The notes beneath the pieces were generated by a model. The model was not told the origin of the DNA. It ran no database searches and saw only the letters and a program-made list of their open reading frames with translations. A DNA stretch of 64,000 nt from Limonium bicolor (taxonomy: Eukaryota; Streptophyta; Magnoliopsida; Caryophyllales; Plumbaginaceae), in assembly GCA_023374045.1 (NCBI GenBank), contig CM041778.1, positions 289,765,533 through 289,829,532 of the forward strand. The letters are read 5' to 3'. Position numbers and translations under genes: made by a program. Shown in pieces: positions 33,365 to 47,131 of the stretch (position 1 is the first letter of the stretch; each line of letters starts with the position of its first letter).

Positions 33365-36300
33365 TGAAATATCCCAAACCTTAGTTACTTTAATTAATCA
33401 TGAATTAATTAAATAAAAGTTATTAATGAGAGATTAAGGAATTAAATACCCTTAAATAAGTAAAAATAATATTTAATTAAACCCTAAAAGTCGTTAGGAA
33501 ACATAAACGAAACCTAAAACGACGTTAAGGAGATTTAGGAAAAAGAAATACAAACGAAAATAAAACTAATCGTTTTACCTTGAAAAATGTGTCACAAATA
33601 TTTTATAAGTGAAAATGAGGTCGTGGACACCTTATAATATTATTTGGGTAATTTTAGAGGCATTGGAAAATTGGTTAAACAGTCAGAATAAAAGACGTCA
33701 CGTTTTCGCCTAAAATGGCGAAATGCAAACCAATTAGGAATTAAATTATAAATTAGTTAAATTTATAAATAACAATAATTGTTATTGTCTTAAAATATAA
33801 ATTTAGAATCATAAAATGGTTCATCTCGTTAAACGGGAAATCGTGTTTAAGACGACATGAAAAAGGGACTTAAAACGAGCTAGAAACGACAAATATGAAT
33901 AACGTTAAAAAAATAATGAAATAAGTGGGCCGACCCGCCCAACATGACTGGGCCGGCCCAGTCAACTCGATTGACTCACTAATCCAAATCCAACCCAATA
34001 AGAATAAGCACCCAGGCTTAATTCTATGAACTCACGCTAATATTGCAACCCTGAATCGGTGAACAAGTCTACCGATTATCATCCCCTCTCGACCTCTCTA
34101 TTCTTCTCTTCACTCGCGCAACATTGCAACCCTAACTCTGGCATAATTTCCTTCTGCTCTCTCTCTTGATATCTCTCCTCTCTTCCTCTAATCTTCTTCA
34201 ACTCCCGAATAGCGATCTTGACTGGCGAAGAACAAGGAACCATGCCTCTACGTCTCCTTTCGTTTTCTGAGGTAAGAATGGGTTGTTTCCCCTTGTCTGG
34301 TTTCAAGTTTGAAATTCTGGAACCCTAACTTGTTCCCTCCTCTCATTCTCTTCCTGGTTCGCACATGGAGAACACAAACATACCCCTATGCGGTCGGTTC
34401 TGGAGGGAGCCAAATCAGACCATAATCTACCGAGAGTGAATGAAGTTAGAGCCTCCACTGCTGGATTTTCTTTCCAAAGGTGTACATCAACAGATTTTAT
34501 TTTCGTTTTGCTTCTCCTCTGTTCGATTGTAAGTTAGATTCAAAACAAAAAGGAAACAAACTCCTTCCTTCTCCTCTGATTTTCGGTGCCATTAGAGCCG
34601 AATTCCATTGCAAAAAAAATCTGTAGCATCTGCTAGTACTTGCGGATGGGAACATTATAGAGGTTCCGAATTTTTCTTCTCGTTTCTGCCTGAATTTGTA
34701 CATGGACTTGCCAATTTGAGTTTTGGTGTTCTTGATAGTTTCGAAAATTACATGGAGAATTGTATGTGTTTTTGAATCGAAACTAGGGTTTGAGAACTAG
34801 AAATTAGAGTTCGAAAATGAGGAAATCGATTTGGGTTCGAATCTGATATAGGGATTTTCAAAATTAATTTAGGGCTCTGGGAATTTAGTGAGTTATTAGT
34901 GTTGTAAATTGTTCTGAAAATTGCAAGGTAATTTCAAGTACTTCTGAAACTGAAATCGAATTTTGGGTACGATATTAGAGACTAGGATTTTCAGTATAAA
35001 ACTGAAATTGGGGCAAGATAGTAAATATGTGCAGTTAAAGATTGAAATGGGAAATATTGGAAAGTTGTGGGTGAAAATATAAAATGTGAGAAAATTAGTG
35101 TTAACTTGTAAAATCTAGTAAAATGGGGACTAAAATGTGATTTGGGAAAATGTTGGGTGGAAGAGTAAATATGGAATTTTATATGGTTAGGTCTGGATCG
35201 AATTAGGCTAGTAAGAAAAATTATGTTGGTAATTTGAACAACTAGGCATATTACGATTAGAATTTGGTCAAAATTGGGGTTGGTCAAGATTATGGTTTGG
35301 CCAACTCGAAATTGGAGTTTGGAAATATTAGCAGTTTGTCAAGTTTGGAATTAGAAACTTTGACTAAGACAAAATTAGATTTCAAAATTAGCTTGGGAAT
35401 TTTGATTAGGATCAAGCGGTTGAAGTAATAAAATGTAGTTGGGCTTAAGACAATGGTTCAAAGGACAAACCAAATTCAGATTAATTGGGTTGAGATTGTA
35501 GATTGGTCAGTTGGGCTTCCAGCCCAGATTCTATAATGAGTATGAAAATTATGTAAGTGGTTAAAAGATTGGAATATGGACTTGGGTCAACACTAAATAT
35601 TTAGGTATTCAGTTGGTGAGTTGCGGATGGATTAATGAATTATTAGTGAGGGGTCAATAGATGGATTAAACTAACTATGTAATTGTTTTATAAAATTGGT
35701 ATTAATGTGTAAGAATTAAGGTTAATGTATATGTATATGTATATATATAATGGGTAATATTAGAGTTTATGTAGCTAGAGGTTAAAACGAAAGGAACTTA
35801 GAAACTCACGAGGGTATGAATGTGTATATTAGTGTAACATTAGAATAATGGGAAACCACTTATATATGGAAATATATATATTAGTTGGGACTAAATTTAT
35901 GAGCATGGATAATTATCGGAGGATTGATATAATGTTATTAATATCAATAACAATTATAAGAACAAGTGAGCCTATGCAGACACACCAAGGTTAAGTAGAT
36001 AAAGGGTCGCGTAGCGTGATATTTAATTCGAATGAAGTGTATATATATGGATATGAATATATAATCAAAGGATTAAGATTTTGGTTAATGGAATTAGAGA
36101 TTAGAGTTGTATGACTCGTAAGGATTAATATAGGATGCCTAAATTACGAGAACGTATGTGTATATAGTTGGAAGTTTAATTAAGAGTGTTGCATATGGTA
36201 ATAGAATGTTTATGAGATGATTAAGTTATTAACCTACCCGACTATTACATTATAGGATCTAGATAGTCGAAGGTGTTCGACGGATTAGACGAGCATCGTT

Positions 36301-37588
36301 TTGAGAGCTAGCCAATCTCCAGGTGTACGGTACAGTTCTTCTTGTGACCTGCTTGCTAACGAGGTGTCCCTCGGCTTGTGTGCTATTTGTTTCTGTGTGC
36401 TCACTAAACAAGATAAAGCATGCAACCGGAATATTATGTTTATTGTATTGTTGTGTGATGTTTGAAAAATAATACAACATACCGTGAGAACTTACTAACC
36501 AACATTTAGTAAGGAATTGAGTGAGACTAAGGAACACTCCATAATATAGGTTTGATATAAACCGAAAGAGGTTAACCAACAAACATGGTCTTGAGACTAC
36601 TACTAACTGGAACTTGAGTGAGGAAACCCGGGACTGACTCCGGTCATGCATGCTAAGGAAAGGGGGTCGGTATCTATAGCAGATTCGACTTCCGCTTAAG
36701 GACTTGTCTTCAGACTTGTAGCCTAGGGCCGGTTGCCGGCTCAGCTACGCTGGACTCCCGTCCAGGGTAGGTGGCATTAAGATGGTGCGGTGGGATCACC
36801 TAAATCCCAAGTTTGGACTTAGGATATAACCATTTCCCTCCAGGAACGGTTTGTATACTGAGAATAAGTTAAGATTAAGATTAAGGTAAGGTTAAGATAA
36901 GTTGCAACCATTCCTTTTTAAAGGATGGTTTGTATTATTAAGATTAAGATAAGCTACATCCACTCCTTATTAAAGGATGGTTGTTTCTAAGATTAAGATA
37001 AGACTAAGATTGAGGTGAGATAAGGATGGACTAAGATTAAGAGGAAATATAACCTAAGGAGTTAAATAATTAACTCTCTAATTAAGGGAATGCATTTAAG
37101 TCGTTCGTTATGTTTGAACTTTGATTGTTCATATTTGGTTTGTTGTTTACTGCACTTTCTATTATGTTGTGCATCTAATCAACCTCCATGCTATCGATAA
37201 TTAGTCGTCGTAGCCACGTTAGCTTGGGGGCCATGAGAGGATCGTACCAGCATTCGTGCTGACCCCCTTTGGGGGCTGTTTTTACTACACAGGTGAACAT
37301 CAGGAGGCGGCCGTCGCGAGAGTATGAAGGGGTACAAGTGTGAAGGGTTAAGTGTGGCCTACGAGTTGTGCATGTACACTCGTATGGCAATTGAGTTAGT
37401 AAGATGTATAGGATATGAGGGGATTGTGAGAAGGAAATGTAATTGGTTAAGGTTGTTGTATTAATGTTCGGTATATTCTGTAGTCAGACCGTGGCAAGGT
37501 CCTGGAGTGTAAAGAATTCCGCTGTGACATGTATATGTATAAGCTGTTAAGTTGCGAGACCACATTTGGATTGAGTTGGGGTGTTACA
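33365..37588 (+). repeat. 3' LTR of element A (4224 bp)
   Basis: Uninterrupted copy of the LTR, TGAAATATCCC ... GTGTTACA. Landmarks: TGGGCC/GGCCCA at 33926, 33949 and 33955; AACCCTAA at 34128; a shorter AT run than the 5' copy near 36040; minisatellite 36828-36978; CCCCC-TTT-GGGGG at 37263-37275. Paired small ORFs here and in the 5' LTR reflect the duplication, not genes. Confidence 0.94.
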
Positions 37589-40142
37589 CTGATTGCATAT
37601 CAAATGGTTTTATTAATGTTAAAACATTATGGTATGTACATAGTTGCTACTCCCGTACTTACCCCGTTATTCCGTTATCTCGGTTTAACTATGAGTACTT
37701 AAACTCACAACTTCCTCAATCACTTCCAACCTTTGTTTATACTCCTTAGGACCTTTAAAGGTCACCAAAAAACTCCTAAACAACTCCTAAAACCAATACC
37801 ATTCAATCCCCCAAGTTTAGAACCCATTAAAACACATTCTGACAAATTTTTATGACGGTCCTGGTTTGTGTCCGGGGTTACAAACCCGGACCAATCACTG
37901 AAATACATTCCTGGCTATTTTTCTATGTGGTCCGGGTTTGTGTCCGGGTTTACAAACCCGGACCACCCCCTGAAATGTCTTTCTGTCGTGTTTTTGCTAT
38001 GGTCCGGGTTTGCGTACCGATTTGTAAACCCGGACCACCTCTGGAACTGTCAAAATTTACAATTTTCCACCAGTTTTCAACCCCTAATTCACCCCTAATC
38101 ATTTCCTAACCTTTCCACATGTTTCCTACATGTTTAACACCCTTAAACACTCCTCAAAACATTAGTCAAATTCCTACTCAATCCTTACTCAATTTCTACA
38201 GATTTTTCTTCTCTCTGTTACACTTAAGCACAACAGTGCATTAGAAACTTCTTTTGTTGTTTCATAAACTTCCACCAACCTTACCAAATCATTCCTAGAC
38301 AATTGCATTTTCTAAACCCAAGTCCAACTCTCATTTCCTATGTCTCGCACACTTGCTCCTTTCTAGTTTTTCCAAAGCATTTCAAAACCTATTTGCTACA
38401 GATTTTTACCTCCTTCCCTCTAGTTCTCCAAATGCCATTTCAAGGCTACCACTCAACTCTAAAAAACACTACAAGCACCTAGGTTCCCCAATTCACTAAG
38501 TCATCTCTAAACACTTGTTTTTCTACCGAAATTTTGCCATAATTTCCTCATAAACCAAACATCTCCTCCTTCATCAATTTTCACCATTTTCAATCCTACT
38601 CTAGTCACACCCTTACAAGGGTCCTACCAGCATACATAATTCCACAAAATTTCCTTAAACAACAATACCAACATATATACTCAATTTACTTGGCTTTAAG
38701 TCCCTTAATTCACAATCAAGTTCACAATCTCCCTCAAATTCATTCAACTACATTAATTCAATTAATTTGGGTTCATTATTTTAATTTAACCCATCCCAAT
38801 TTCCAAAGCAATCAAAACAAAGTTTAAGGTAAATTTCTTACCTTAATTTACAAGTCTCTCTTTAATTCTCCTCTTGCTCCCCCTCTTCTCAAATTCGGTG
38901 AAGTGGTAATGGAGTTGCCAAACTCCATCATTCACGAAGCACAAAGATACACACAATTAATTCTCTAAACCCTTAGGAACTCTAAATCAAATGAAGGGCT
39001 TAAAGCACAAGGTTAGGGTTTACCTTTTGGAGCCTTTTAAGAGGGGCTTTCACCCTTGATTCAAAAGGGAAATTCCACCTCCATTGGAGGGTTTAATTGA
39101 AGCTCAAAAACAAGGAGAAAACAAGGTATCAAGATGGGGAAAAATCGGCTACACCAAGGGATGGAGGGAAGGTGAGTTTTTCTTGGAGATTTTTACCTTG
39201 TTTGAAATTGGAGACTCCAAGCTTCCTTTTGATGTCATTTCCTCTTCAAATGGGAAAAACCCATGGAGATGAAGTTCTTAATTTTTGGATTTTGAAAAGA
39301 GAGAAAGGTAGAGAAGGATGAGGGGAGTTCAAATAGGTAATTTGTTTTGCATTTGGAGCTTGGAGGAAGCTTGGGCAAGGAAGAAAATGGCAAGATGCCA
39401 TTGGAGAAGATGAAGAAAAATCTGCAGCTTGGGGAGGAAGAAGGAGCCGGCTGAGAGAAAGAGAGGAAGGAAAGAGATAAGGAAAGAAAGAAATGAGAGG
39501 AGAGAGAGGGGTACTTACCTTTTCTACTTTTTGCTTTTTCCTTCTTTTCTTTTCTTTCTTTCTTTACTAGCTTATTAGTGTGTGTGAGGGGGCTGTTTAA
39601 TATTTAAAAACCGGCCCCACATGTATGTACCAGCAGGAGCGTTTTTCGTCTTTTACAGAAAACACTCGTTTATTTACCCGGTTTTGCACTATTCACTAAC
39701 CGGGCATGTTTTTCGGATTTTTCTCATTTCTTTATTTTTAATGGTTCTTAAACTTCCATTAATGTTTAATTATAGTTATTTAATGAACTATAATTTTTAC
39801 GGGTTCATTTGACCACTCAAAGTCACGTTTTTGGGTTTTCTCAAAAAACATGCGCTAAAGCTTTATTAGTGTTTTTAATTCGTTTTATGGATCCGTTTTT
39901 TTCGGGAATTGTTCTCATATATTATTTAGGCATTATTAAGCCTTTTAAATTCATCTAAGACCCTTGTCGAGGTTGTATTCCTCGTACGGTCACATAACGC
40001 TCAATTTAGCGTTTTTCACTTTTTAAGCGTTTTCTTGTTTCTTTTGGATTTATTCTCTTTACCAAAATTCACTAGGCACTAATAGGCCCTCAATATCGTA
40101 TTAGAGTAATTGAATCACCCTAATTAAGTTCGAAGTATTTCA
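37589..40142 (-). repeat. LTR III, segment 3, with its TG...CA end at 40142
   Basis: The plus strand ends GAAGTATTTCA (minus-strand start TGAAATACTTC), matching the end of LTR I (GGGGTATTTCA). 39600-40142 is clearly related to 9230-9596. The cluster at 37858-38042 has three roughly 62-bp units with perfect 11-bp arms GGTCCGGGTTT/AAACCCGGACC. No gene seen; 39080-39500 is purine-rich. Confidence 0.8.
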
Positions 40143-40149
40143 CGATTAT

Positions 40150-43100
40150 TGAAATGCGATGAGTGAATCGGCATGAGACCGATGTGTAATCTAGTGGAAG
40201 TAATCCTCTAGAAGTAGTATGAATAATTATAAGTCGAGGGAACTTGATTCATGGTTAGGATACACGATCCTATATGCTGATGACTAGATATTCACTAGTT
40301 TGAGAGATTAAGCAATTAAATATCCTTAAATAAGTAAAAGAGGATAATATAATATTTAATTAAACGCTAAGAAGTCGTTAGGAAACATTAACGAAGCCTA
40401 AAATGACCTTGAGGAGGGTTCATAAAAGAAATATAAATACAAATGAAAGAAATCATTTTTACATTGAAAAACATGCCACAAATATTTTCGGAGTGAAAAC
40501 GAGATCTCAGATACCTTACGAAGATATTTGGATAATTTTGAGGCATTGGAAAAATTGGTTAAACAAATCGGAATAAAAGATATCGCGTTTTCGCCTAAAA
40601 TGATGAAACACAAACCGATTTGGAATTAAATACCAATTAATAAAATTAATAAATAACAGTAATAATTATTATTTTTAAATGTGAATTTGAATTCATAAAA
40701 AGGTCTGCCTTTTCAAATGGGATAACGGGCCGCAAACGGCATGAAAAACGAGTATAAAATGAGCTATAAACAACGTTATATGTGTAACGTTTTAGAAAGC
40801 AAAAAAAATACAAATGGGCCGACCCGCTCAATGTGACAGGGCCGGACCATCACCCACTTACTTCTCGGTAGTATAGCAACCCAACCAACAACAAAAATTG
40901 CCAGCCCATCCCAAAGCAATTGAAAAAAAAATACACTAGCCCAACTCTGCATTCTCTTTCACTTACGGGTGATATTTGCAACCCTAAACTGGCGATGGAA
41001 AACACATTCACGCCTCTCTTCATACTCAACTCACGGTAATTCTTAACCCTAACTAAGAAAATAAGCATGTATTCTTCATTTTTCCTTCTGCACCTGCGCC
41101 GCACCTCTCTACTCTCCCTCCCTTCTCTTCATTCTTCTCTTCTTCCACAACAATCGCAACCCTAACTTCTGGCAAGGAACATACACGCCACACCTCCTTC
41201 TCCCTTCTACTCTTCTCCTCTTTTCTGGTCACTCACGGTGCCGCAACCAACTGGCGAAACAAGGATGCTCTGAAGGCCTACCGTGGTGTGTTGGGCGGTT
41301 CGGGTGCGGACAGTACTAGAGGAGGGCCGGAAGCAAAATCGAGCAAGGAGAAGTCTATGGAGCCTAGTTTTCTTCAAGGTGTACGTTGTAGAAATTTACA
41401 TAAGTATTACAGTTTTTGTCGATTTAAGTTAGGTCGAAATTTAGGGTAGAAAATCAACCCCTTTTCCCTCTGTTTCCTTCAGTTATTTGAAGCCGATTCC
41501 CCTTGCAAAAATGTTGAAAAAATTCTGAATTACTGTTGCGAATCTGGTGTAATTCTTTCTTGTGAATCTGTACATTTACGGTGAACATTTATGTATATGG
41601 ACTTCGAATCTGGAACTAGTGCTTCTGTTTTGTGAAGTAAGAACCCTAAAAATGAAATTAGGGTACTGAATATGAATTACGGGTTTTTTTAACATTAAAT
41701 TGGGGGAAAATCGACTGTGTGTAGCAAAATCAAAACATAGGGTTTTCTGGAATTTTTTATTATAGTTTTTATGTTTTTTGTTTGTGTGCGGACTGGGGTT
41801 GTTCGATTGAAAAAGATAGGTTCTGGTGGTGGACATTGATGGTGCCGAAAGTTGAAGTTGGTATTAATGTTTTAATAAGTTGATGATTTGGTTGATTTAT
41901 ATGGTTGTTCATGAGCAATTTGAACTTAGAACTTAAGTTGAGATTTAATTGTAAAATAAGGGTTTGGAGAGTGAATTAGGATATTTAGGATAAATTAATA
42001 CTGAGGTGTAATTGTAATTACGAGAAAATGGTGGGCAAAAGTGTAAATTATGGAAAGTTTAGGGGTGATTATGTAATTTATAGAAAGTTTAAGGGAATTC
42101 AGTAAAAAAAATTGAAAATTAGTCAAACTGAGATGTGGTCAAAGTTAGGGTTTAAAATTAAAGTGAATGTAGCTAATTTGACTGAGTCGAAAATAGCTTT
42201 TCAATTTGAAATCGATTTGGAGGTTTTTGTAAGTTTGAGGAAGTTTAAGGCTACTTGTGATATTTGCTTAATTGAAATCAATTTGGGACCAACTAGGGTT
42301 ATTTAACCCTTAAGATATTTAATTGTCTATTTATTACCTTATGTAATGTTGTTTATAATATGGGCTTGGAGACAATGAAAGGGTAAGAGAATTTTAATTG
42401 GGCTAATCCCAAGTAAGGAGGAGATAAGAATCTAGATGTTGATCGAGTCAAACCCAAGTTGGAAGTGGATGTAATTGGAATGTTAAATTAGGCTAACTCT
42501 AAATGGTTAAGTAGTAGTAAATTGGCAAGTTATAAAGGAGATTAATGAATTTTGTAAAGGATTATTGGAGGTTAATGATTTAGAATTGTCTATAACTTGT
42601 TTAATTATTAATGGCATTAAGGTTGATATTAATCATATGAAAACTTATTTATATATATATATATATATATATATTATGGGTGTGTGTAGATAATGGTTTA
42701 TTGTTGGTAGTTTACGACATATTATAACTATAAGTTATAAATGGTATAAGAATATAAATGTCATATTATATGTTATATTACTATAATGTAACATTATATG
42801 AATAGTGTGGTGGTTTTGGTAAATAAAAGAAAATATAAGTGTTGTCGATAATATGAATATTTTGGAATGAGAATTTATAATATGGTTTATAATGTTATAA
42901 AGATTGTAACATTTATAATATAAGAAATATTCATTAAGGATAGATGAATATATTATTAAAACTTACAATATAATAAATGGTCCCATAATACATATATATA
43001 TATAACAAATATATGTTATGGAGTGAGAATATAATTAGTTCAATAACCATATAAATATAAATGAGATGATATAAGATAAGGAGAAAGAATTATAAACATT

Positions 43101-45101
43101 AGTTAATTAAATTCTAATGTTATGTGTGGAATAAAAAGGAGTTATATAATTCAAAGTATTCTAAATGTGAAATATACCACATTTTACACTTGAATGAACT
43201 AACCTTAGATAAATAAATACTAAGGTAGGATGTATAATATAATAGAGATTATACATGCAGTATAGTTTCAAAACTATAATATACGAGTATTATATTCACA
43301 TGCGATTGAACGTATAAGTTTAAGTATATTAGTATACTGTGACGTTTACGTGGAACTAATCTCGCATTAAACCGAAAACCTGAGAGGCGTTATTAGTTAA
43401 CAACGGGGAATAAACCGGGACGGATTAGTAACGGTACGGGGTGCCGTAGTGTATTGTTAGTATGAGATGCTGATGCATAGTGTGATGCATATTATTAGAT
43501 TGTTAGAGGCGTCTCGAGGATCACTAGAGGATTTAGCTGATTCATACTCCACGGTCTTATAAAACCGGTGCACGGTATGTTATTATGTGGCTTGATTGTC
43601 TCTGAGGATTTCCTTAATTCAGACGTTGTGTGAAAATCTGTGTTAAGATTGAATGTTTGCTTGTGTGAATTAATATGCTTGAGTTGTGTATTAATGCTGC
43701 CTTATTATTATTACAGTTGTACGATAACAGTACTATTCATATATATGAACATATTATAAAACCAACTAGCGGCATTGATGCTATCTTATATGTGTAATAT
43801 AAGGAACGTAAGTAAAACGTTGTAGCATTAGGATAATAAGAGATATATATATATTATTCGAGACTTGTATACGGAGCATTGGCCTTTTAAACGCCGTTCT
43901 CGTATCTAACACTGGATCCCGAGTCGACATACTCAGGATTGGACTAACGACCTTAGTCTGCTGTGTTAGGAAAATAGTAAGACAATGCGATGGTATAGAT
44001 AAGTTAATCAAGAGGATGTGGCTCTTGCTGTGAATTGTGATCAATTACGATACTAGGATATCGTGTGGGTATCTGTAAGTATCCAGATAAATTTCCAACG
44101 GACTACAGATGGTTCGTCGGTCGGAGACTCTACCGCTGGAGTGGCTACTGACGTGGGTGACCCGCCATATGAGATGGGTAACTTAGAGACACGTGGTTTT
44201 AACGAGACGTCATCATTAGGCATGACTGAACAATTACGAACAACTACATTAGCTCGTACAGTAGGCGAACATTAATTGGGCCTGTATGCCAAGACGGGAA
44301 TCTATACTTGCTTATAATCCTCGTTGTTTCGCCTTGTTGTTCATTGGTTACGCTCTGTGGTTATGTGATGTATGTTGATGGATTTGTTGAAATGAGTCAT
44401 TGTACTCATATGTGTGTTGTGAATTGGTTTAATTGAGTCGTTGTACTTATATCTATGTTGTGAACTGGATGAGTCGAGTCGCTGTACTCGTGTGTGGATT
44501 ATTGTGGATTGATTGGTTGAGTGAGTCGTCGTACTCAATTATGAACTATTAAGTGTTTGTTGGAGTGGAGTCTTCGTACTCATATAAGCGTTGCAACGTT
44601 TTCAGTTGGTTTATTGCGATGTGATGTGTGAAGTCGGGGGCTTGTTTGCTATTTGAGTTTACTGCAATATGTTGCTTTACAGTTTTTATATTAAACTACT
44701 TGCATGAAAATGAATTGCATGCTCTCGACCAATTAACTGAGGGTCTGAGGGGGCATGACAGTCATGTAGTAACATACTCAGTAGGGGCTGATTCCATACC
44801 ACAAACAAATATTTTGCAGGTATGTAGCTTCCGGTGTCGACAGAGAGCGGGATGCGCTGGGTAGTTTGGTCACAGTTATTTAAATATGCACTATTGCATT
44901 TTGATACGAATATAGAAATGTGTATAGGATTGGGTACTTAGAATGCTCACTATGATTGTATTTTATATTGGAATGGAAGGATAGATCTATCTCTTGTTGT
45001 CACTGAGAACGATGACACCAGTAGTTCAATTGTTTAGATTACCGCTACGATTACAATGTTAAGTAAGACGATTAGGAACCGATTAGAGTAGGGGTGTTAC
45101 A
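40150..45101 (+). repeat. Plus-strand chromovirus LTR (solo or truncated), left end uncertain
   Basis: The right end is clear: GGGGTGTTACA at 45101. From about 40285 it parallels element A's LTR (GAGAGATTAAG, AATTAAATATCC, GTCGTTAGGAAAC, GCCACAAATATTTT). The first 130 bases are unlike it, and no matching target duplication was found beside 40150, so the left boundary is a guess within 40143-40285. It has TGGGCC at 40815, AACCCTAA at 40980, 41045 and 41158, and (TA)n at 42650-42675. No primer site follows and no gene is visible. Confidence 0.65.
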
Positions 45102-45717
45102 TTAGGGGTCAATTCGTAATTATGGACAATTAAGGGTCAAGGCAGAATATTGGATCAAATTTGTGAAGACTTTGGGGCTTTGACCAAATTAGAAAAAAGA
45201 AAATGTTAAAATTGGAACTTAGGAAGAATTTACGAGTTAATTGTAAAGTTTAGAAAATATGGGGGTCCAAAGTGTAAAATTGGAAAGTATGAAGGAGTGT
45301 AGAATAATTAAGATCAAACCTAGGTGTAAGTTAAGGGTGTGACCAATTAAAAGAAAGATATGTTGAAAATATGAATTAGGAAAGATTGGTGGTAAATTGT
45401 AAGCTTATGAAAAGATGTGGGGTCACTTTGTAAATTTGAGAAAAATTGAGTGAGGAATTGAGGATGAAATTTGGGGTTTGTTCAACAATATTAAAAAATT
45501 TGGTTAGAACCTTGTAATGAATTAAATAAGGAGTTAGAATTATAAAATGTGATTTGGGATGTAATTGAAAATTGGAAAACATGTGGTGGGCAAAAATGTA
45601 ATAATGAATAACTAAGGGGTATAGCCGTGAATTATATGGTCTTAATGTCAATATATGGAAGTTAGTATTAATTATAGGATTTTATAATGCATATGAAAGA
45701 ATATGAATATATATATA

Positions 45718-45775
<58 letters not shown>

Positions 45776-45867
45776 GTATTTTGAATTACATAATAAGGTT
45801 TAAGAATTTAAGAAATTAAAATTAAGATAGTTATAAGGCTAAGAATCATGTTAACTAACACTAGATA
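45102..45867 (+). repeat. Fragment of another plus-strand LTR
   Basis: AT-rich text of the kind found in the middle of element A-type LTRs (AAAATGTGATTTGGG, GGTGGGCAAAAATGTA). It ends in a 52-bp (AT)26 run at 45721-45772. Both ends are cut by neighbouring LTRs. Confidence 0.5.
45721..45772. repeat. (AT)26 microsatellite
   Basis: Fifty-two bases of perfect AT dinucleotides, the longest of several in these LTRs. Confidence 0.97.
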
Positions 45868-47131
45868 TGAAATACCCCTAAATTAATTTAAATTAATTTA
45901 GGGGATTTCTTTTATTAAATCTTAAATAATACTATTAAATATTAAATTATTATATGGAATTATGAAATTTATTTAGGGGATTTCTCCTATTTAACCGTAA
46001 AGAATACAATAAAATATTTAATTATTATATATTATTATATAGTATTATGAATTTAATAATAAGATTTATAAGTCAATAAATCTTGGGAAAATTTATAAAC
46101 GCTCCAACTATATTATAAAGATTTTAGGAAGTGTTGGAACATTGTTTTGAAACATAAAAGTCAATATAAAATTCTAGAAACCCTAAAGCCTTTTAAGCCT
46201 TGATAGGGTTGACTTTTTGATAATGGTCAAACCTGCCCATGAAACCTATACCAATAAATAGGTTATGGAAAACCATGAAGATCGATAAAAAGAACGTCAT
46301 AAACGGATCATCCTAGCCAAAGTTATGATCAAATGAAGTTTAGAGCCAAAATTTGAAAAAAAAAACTGACGTGGCACGGTCTGCTGAGTCATCGCGCGCC
46401 TCGGGATACGCGCCCAGTACTTAGTCGTTTTTTATCTGCTATATTTCCGGTAACAGAAACCAGCCTTTGCCCTATCTTGTGACCTTCATAACTTTCTCAT
46501 CTTTTGGAATTTTTGAGTGTCGTCTTCTTTGTTGCCTTCTCCTACACTTCCTCTAAACAACCATAACTCACACTAACCCTAACTCGTCCTAAATCAACCG
46601 GAAGTTTGAGTCAAAGTAGCTACCCTGCAAAAACCGAAACTGTAGTTCCAGTTTTTCCTTCGATTCAGGTAACTTCGTCTTGCCATAACTTCTTCGTTTC
46701 TCAGCCAAATTCCATGTTCTTTAGCTCGTTTTGAAGAGCTCTAATCCCTCTAAAACTTTCATGTTGATGACCCAAGCCAATTCCCAACTGTTTGGAAGAA
46801 AGAGGTGTCTAACGTTTTGGATTCGTCACAACATAAAATCATAGTTTTCTTTCCAGAAAACGCAAGGTAAACTCGTAACTTCCAGCTTTGATTTCTTTCT
46901 GTGTAGTGCAAGTTAGGGTGAGTTCTTGCTATCATTGTGTAAAGTTACATTTCCTCTTTAGATTAAGCCCAATAACTAGTTCTAACTCGGTCTGTACTGT
47001 AAATTATAGCGTTGCAAAGTAGTCTACTCAATCGGGTTGTAAAGGGGGCGTTTTTCCAGAAACCGAAAACAAATCCGTTCGATTCGAGCAATTCCGGTAA
47101 GTTTCCTTCAAATTCCTTCAACCTTGCTAAT
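45868..47131 (+). repeat. LTR Y, left part (interrupted by the Athila element)
   Basis: Begins TGAAATACCCCTAAATT, the family's LTR start, inside a perfect 30-bp palindrome (45875-45904). An AACCCTAA box is at 46575. It ends with CTAAT (47127-47131), the target duplication of element III; the continuation is 58897-60382. Confidence 0.7.

Larger units (their letters stand above)
18966..37588 (+). mobile_element. Element A: chromovirus with long LTRs and decayed pol, nested in LTR III
   Basis: Perfect 5-bp target duplication CTGAT (18961-18965 and 37589-37593). 5' LTR 18966-27871, interrupted by a solo LTR; Met primer site; internal region 27872-33364; polypurine tract; 3' LTR 33365-37588. Without the insert the LTRs are about 4243 and 4224 bp and differ by only about one to two per cent. 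In contrast the internal region has no open gag or pol and only fragments of integrase can be read. The element therefore probably moved recently using proteins supplied by a relative. Confidence 0.92.

Noticed and set aside
40150..40154. Target duplication for the LTR ending at 45101
   Set aside because: The right flank TTAGG has no match at a TG start between 40143 and 40285, so no duplication is claimed.
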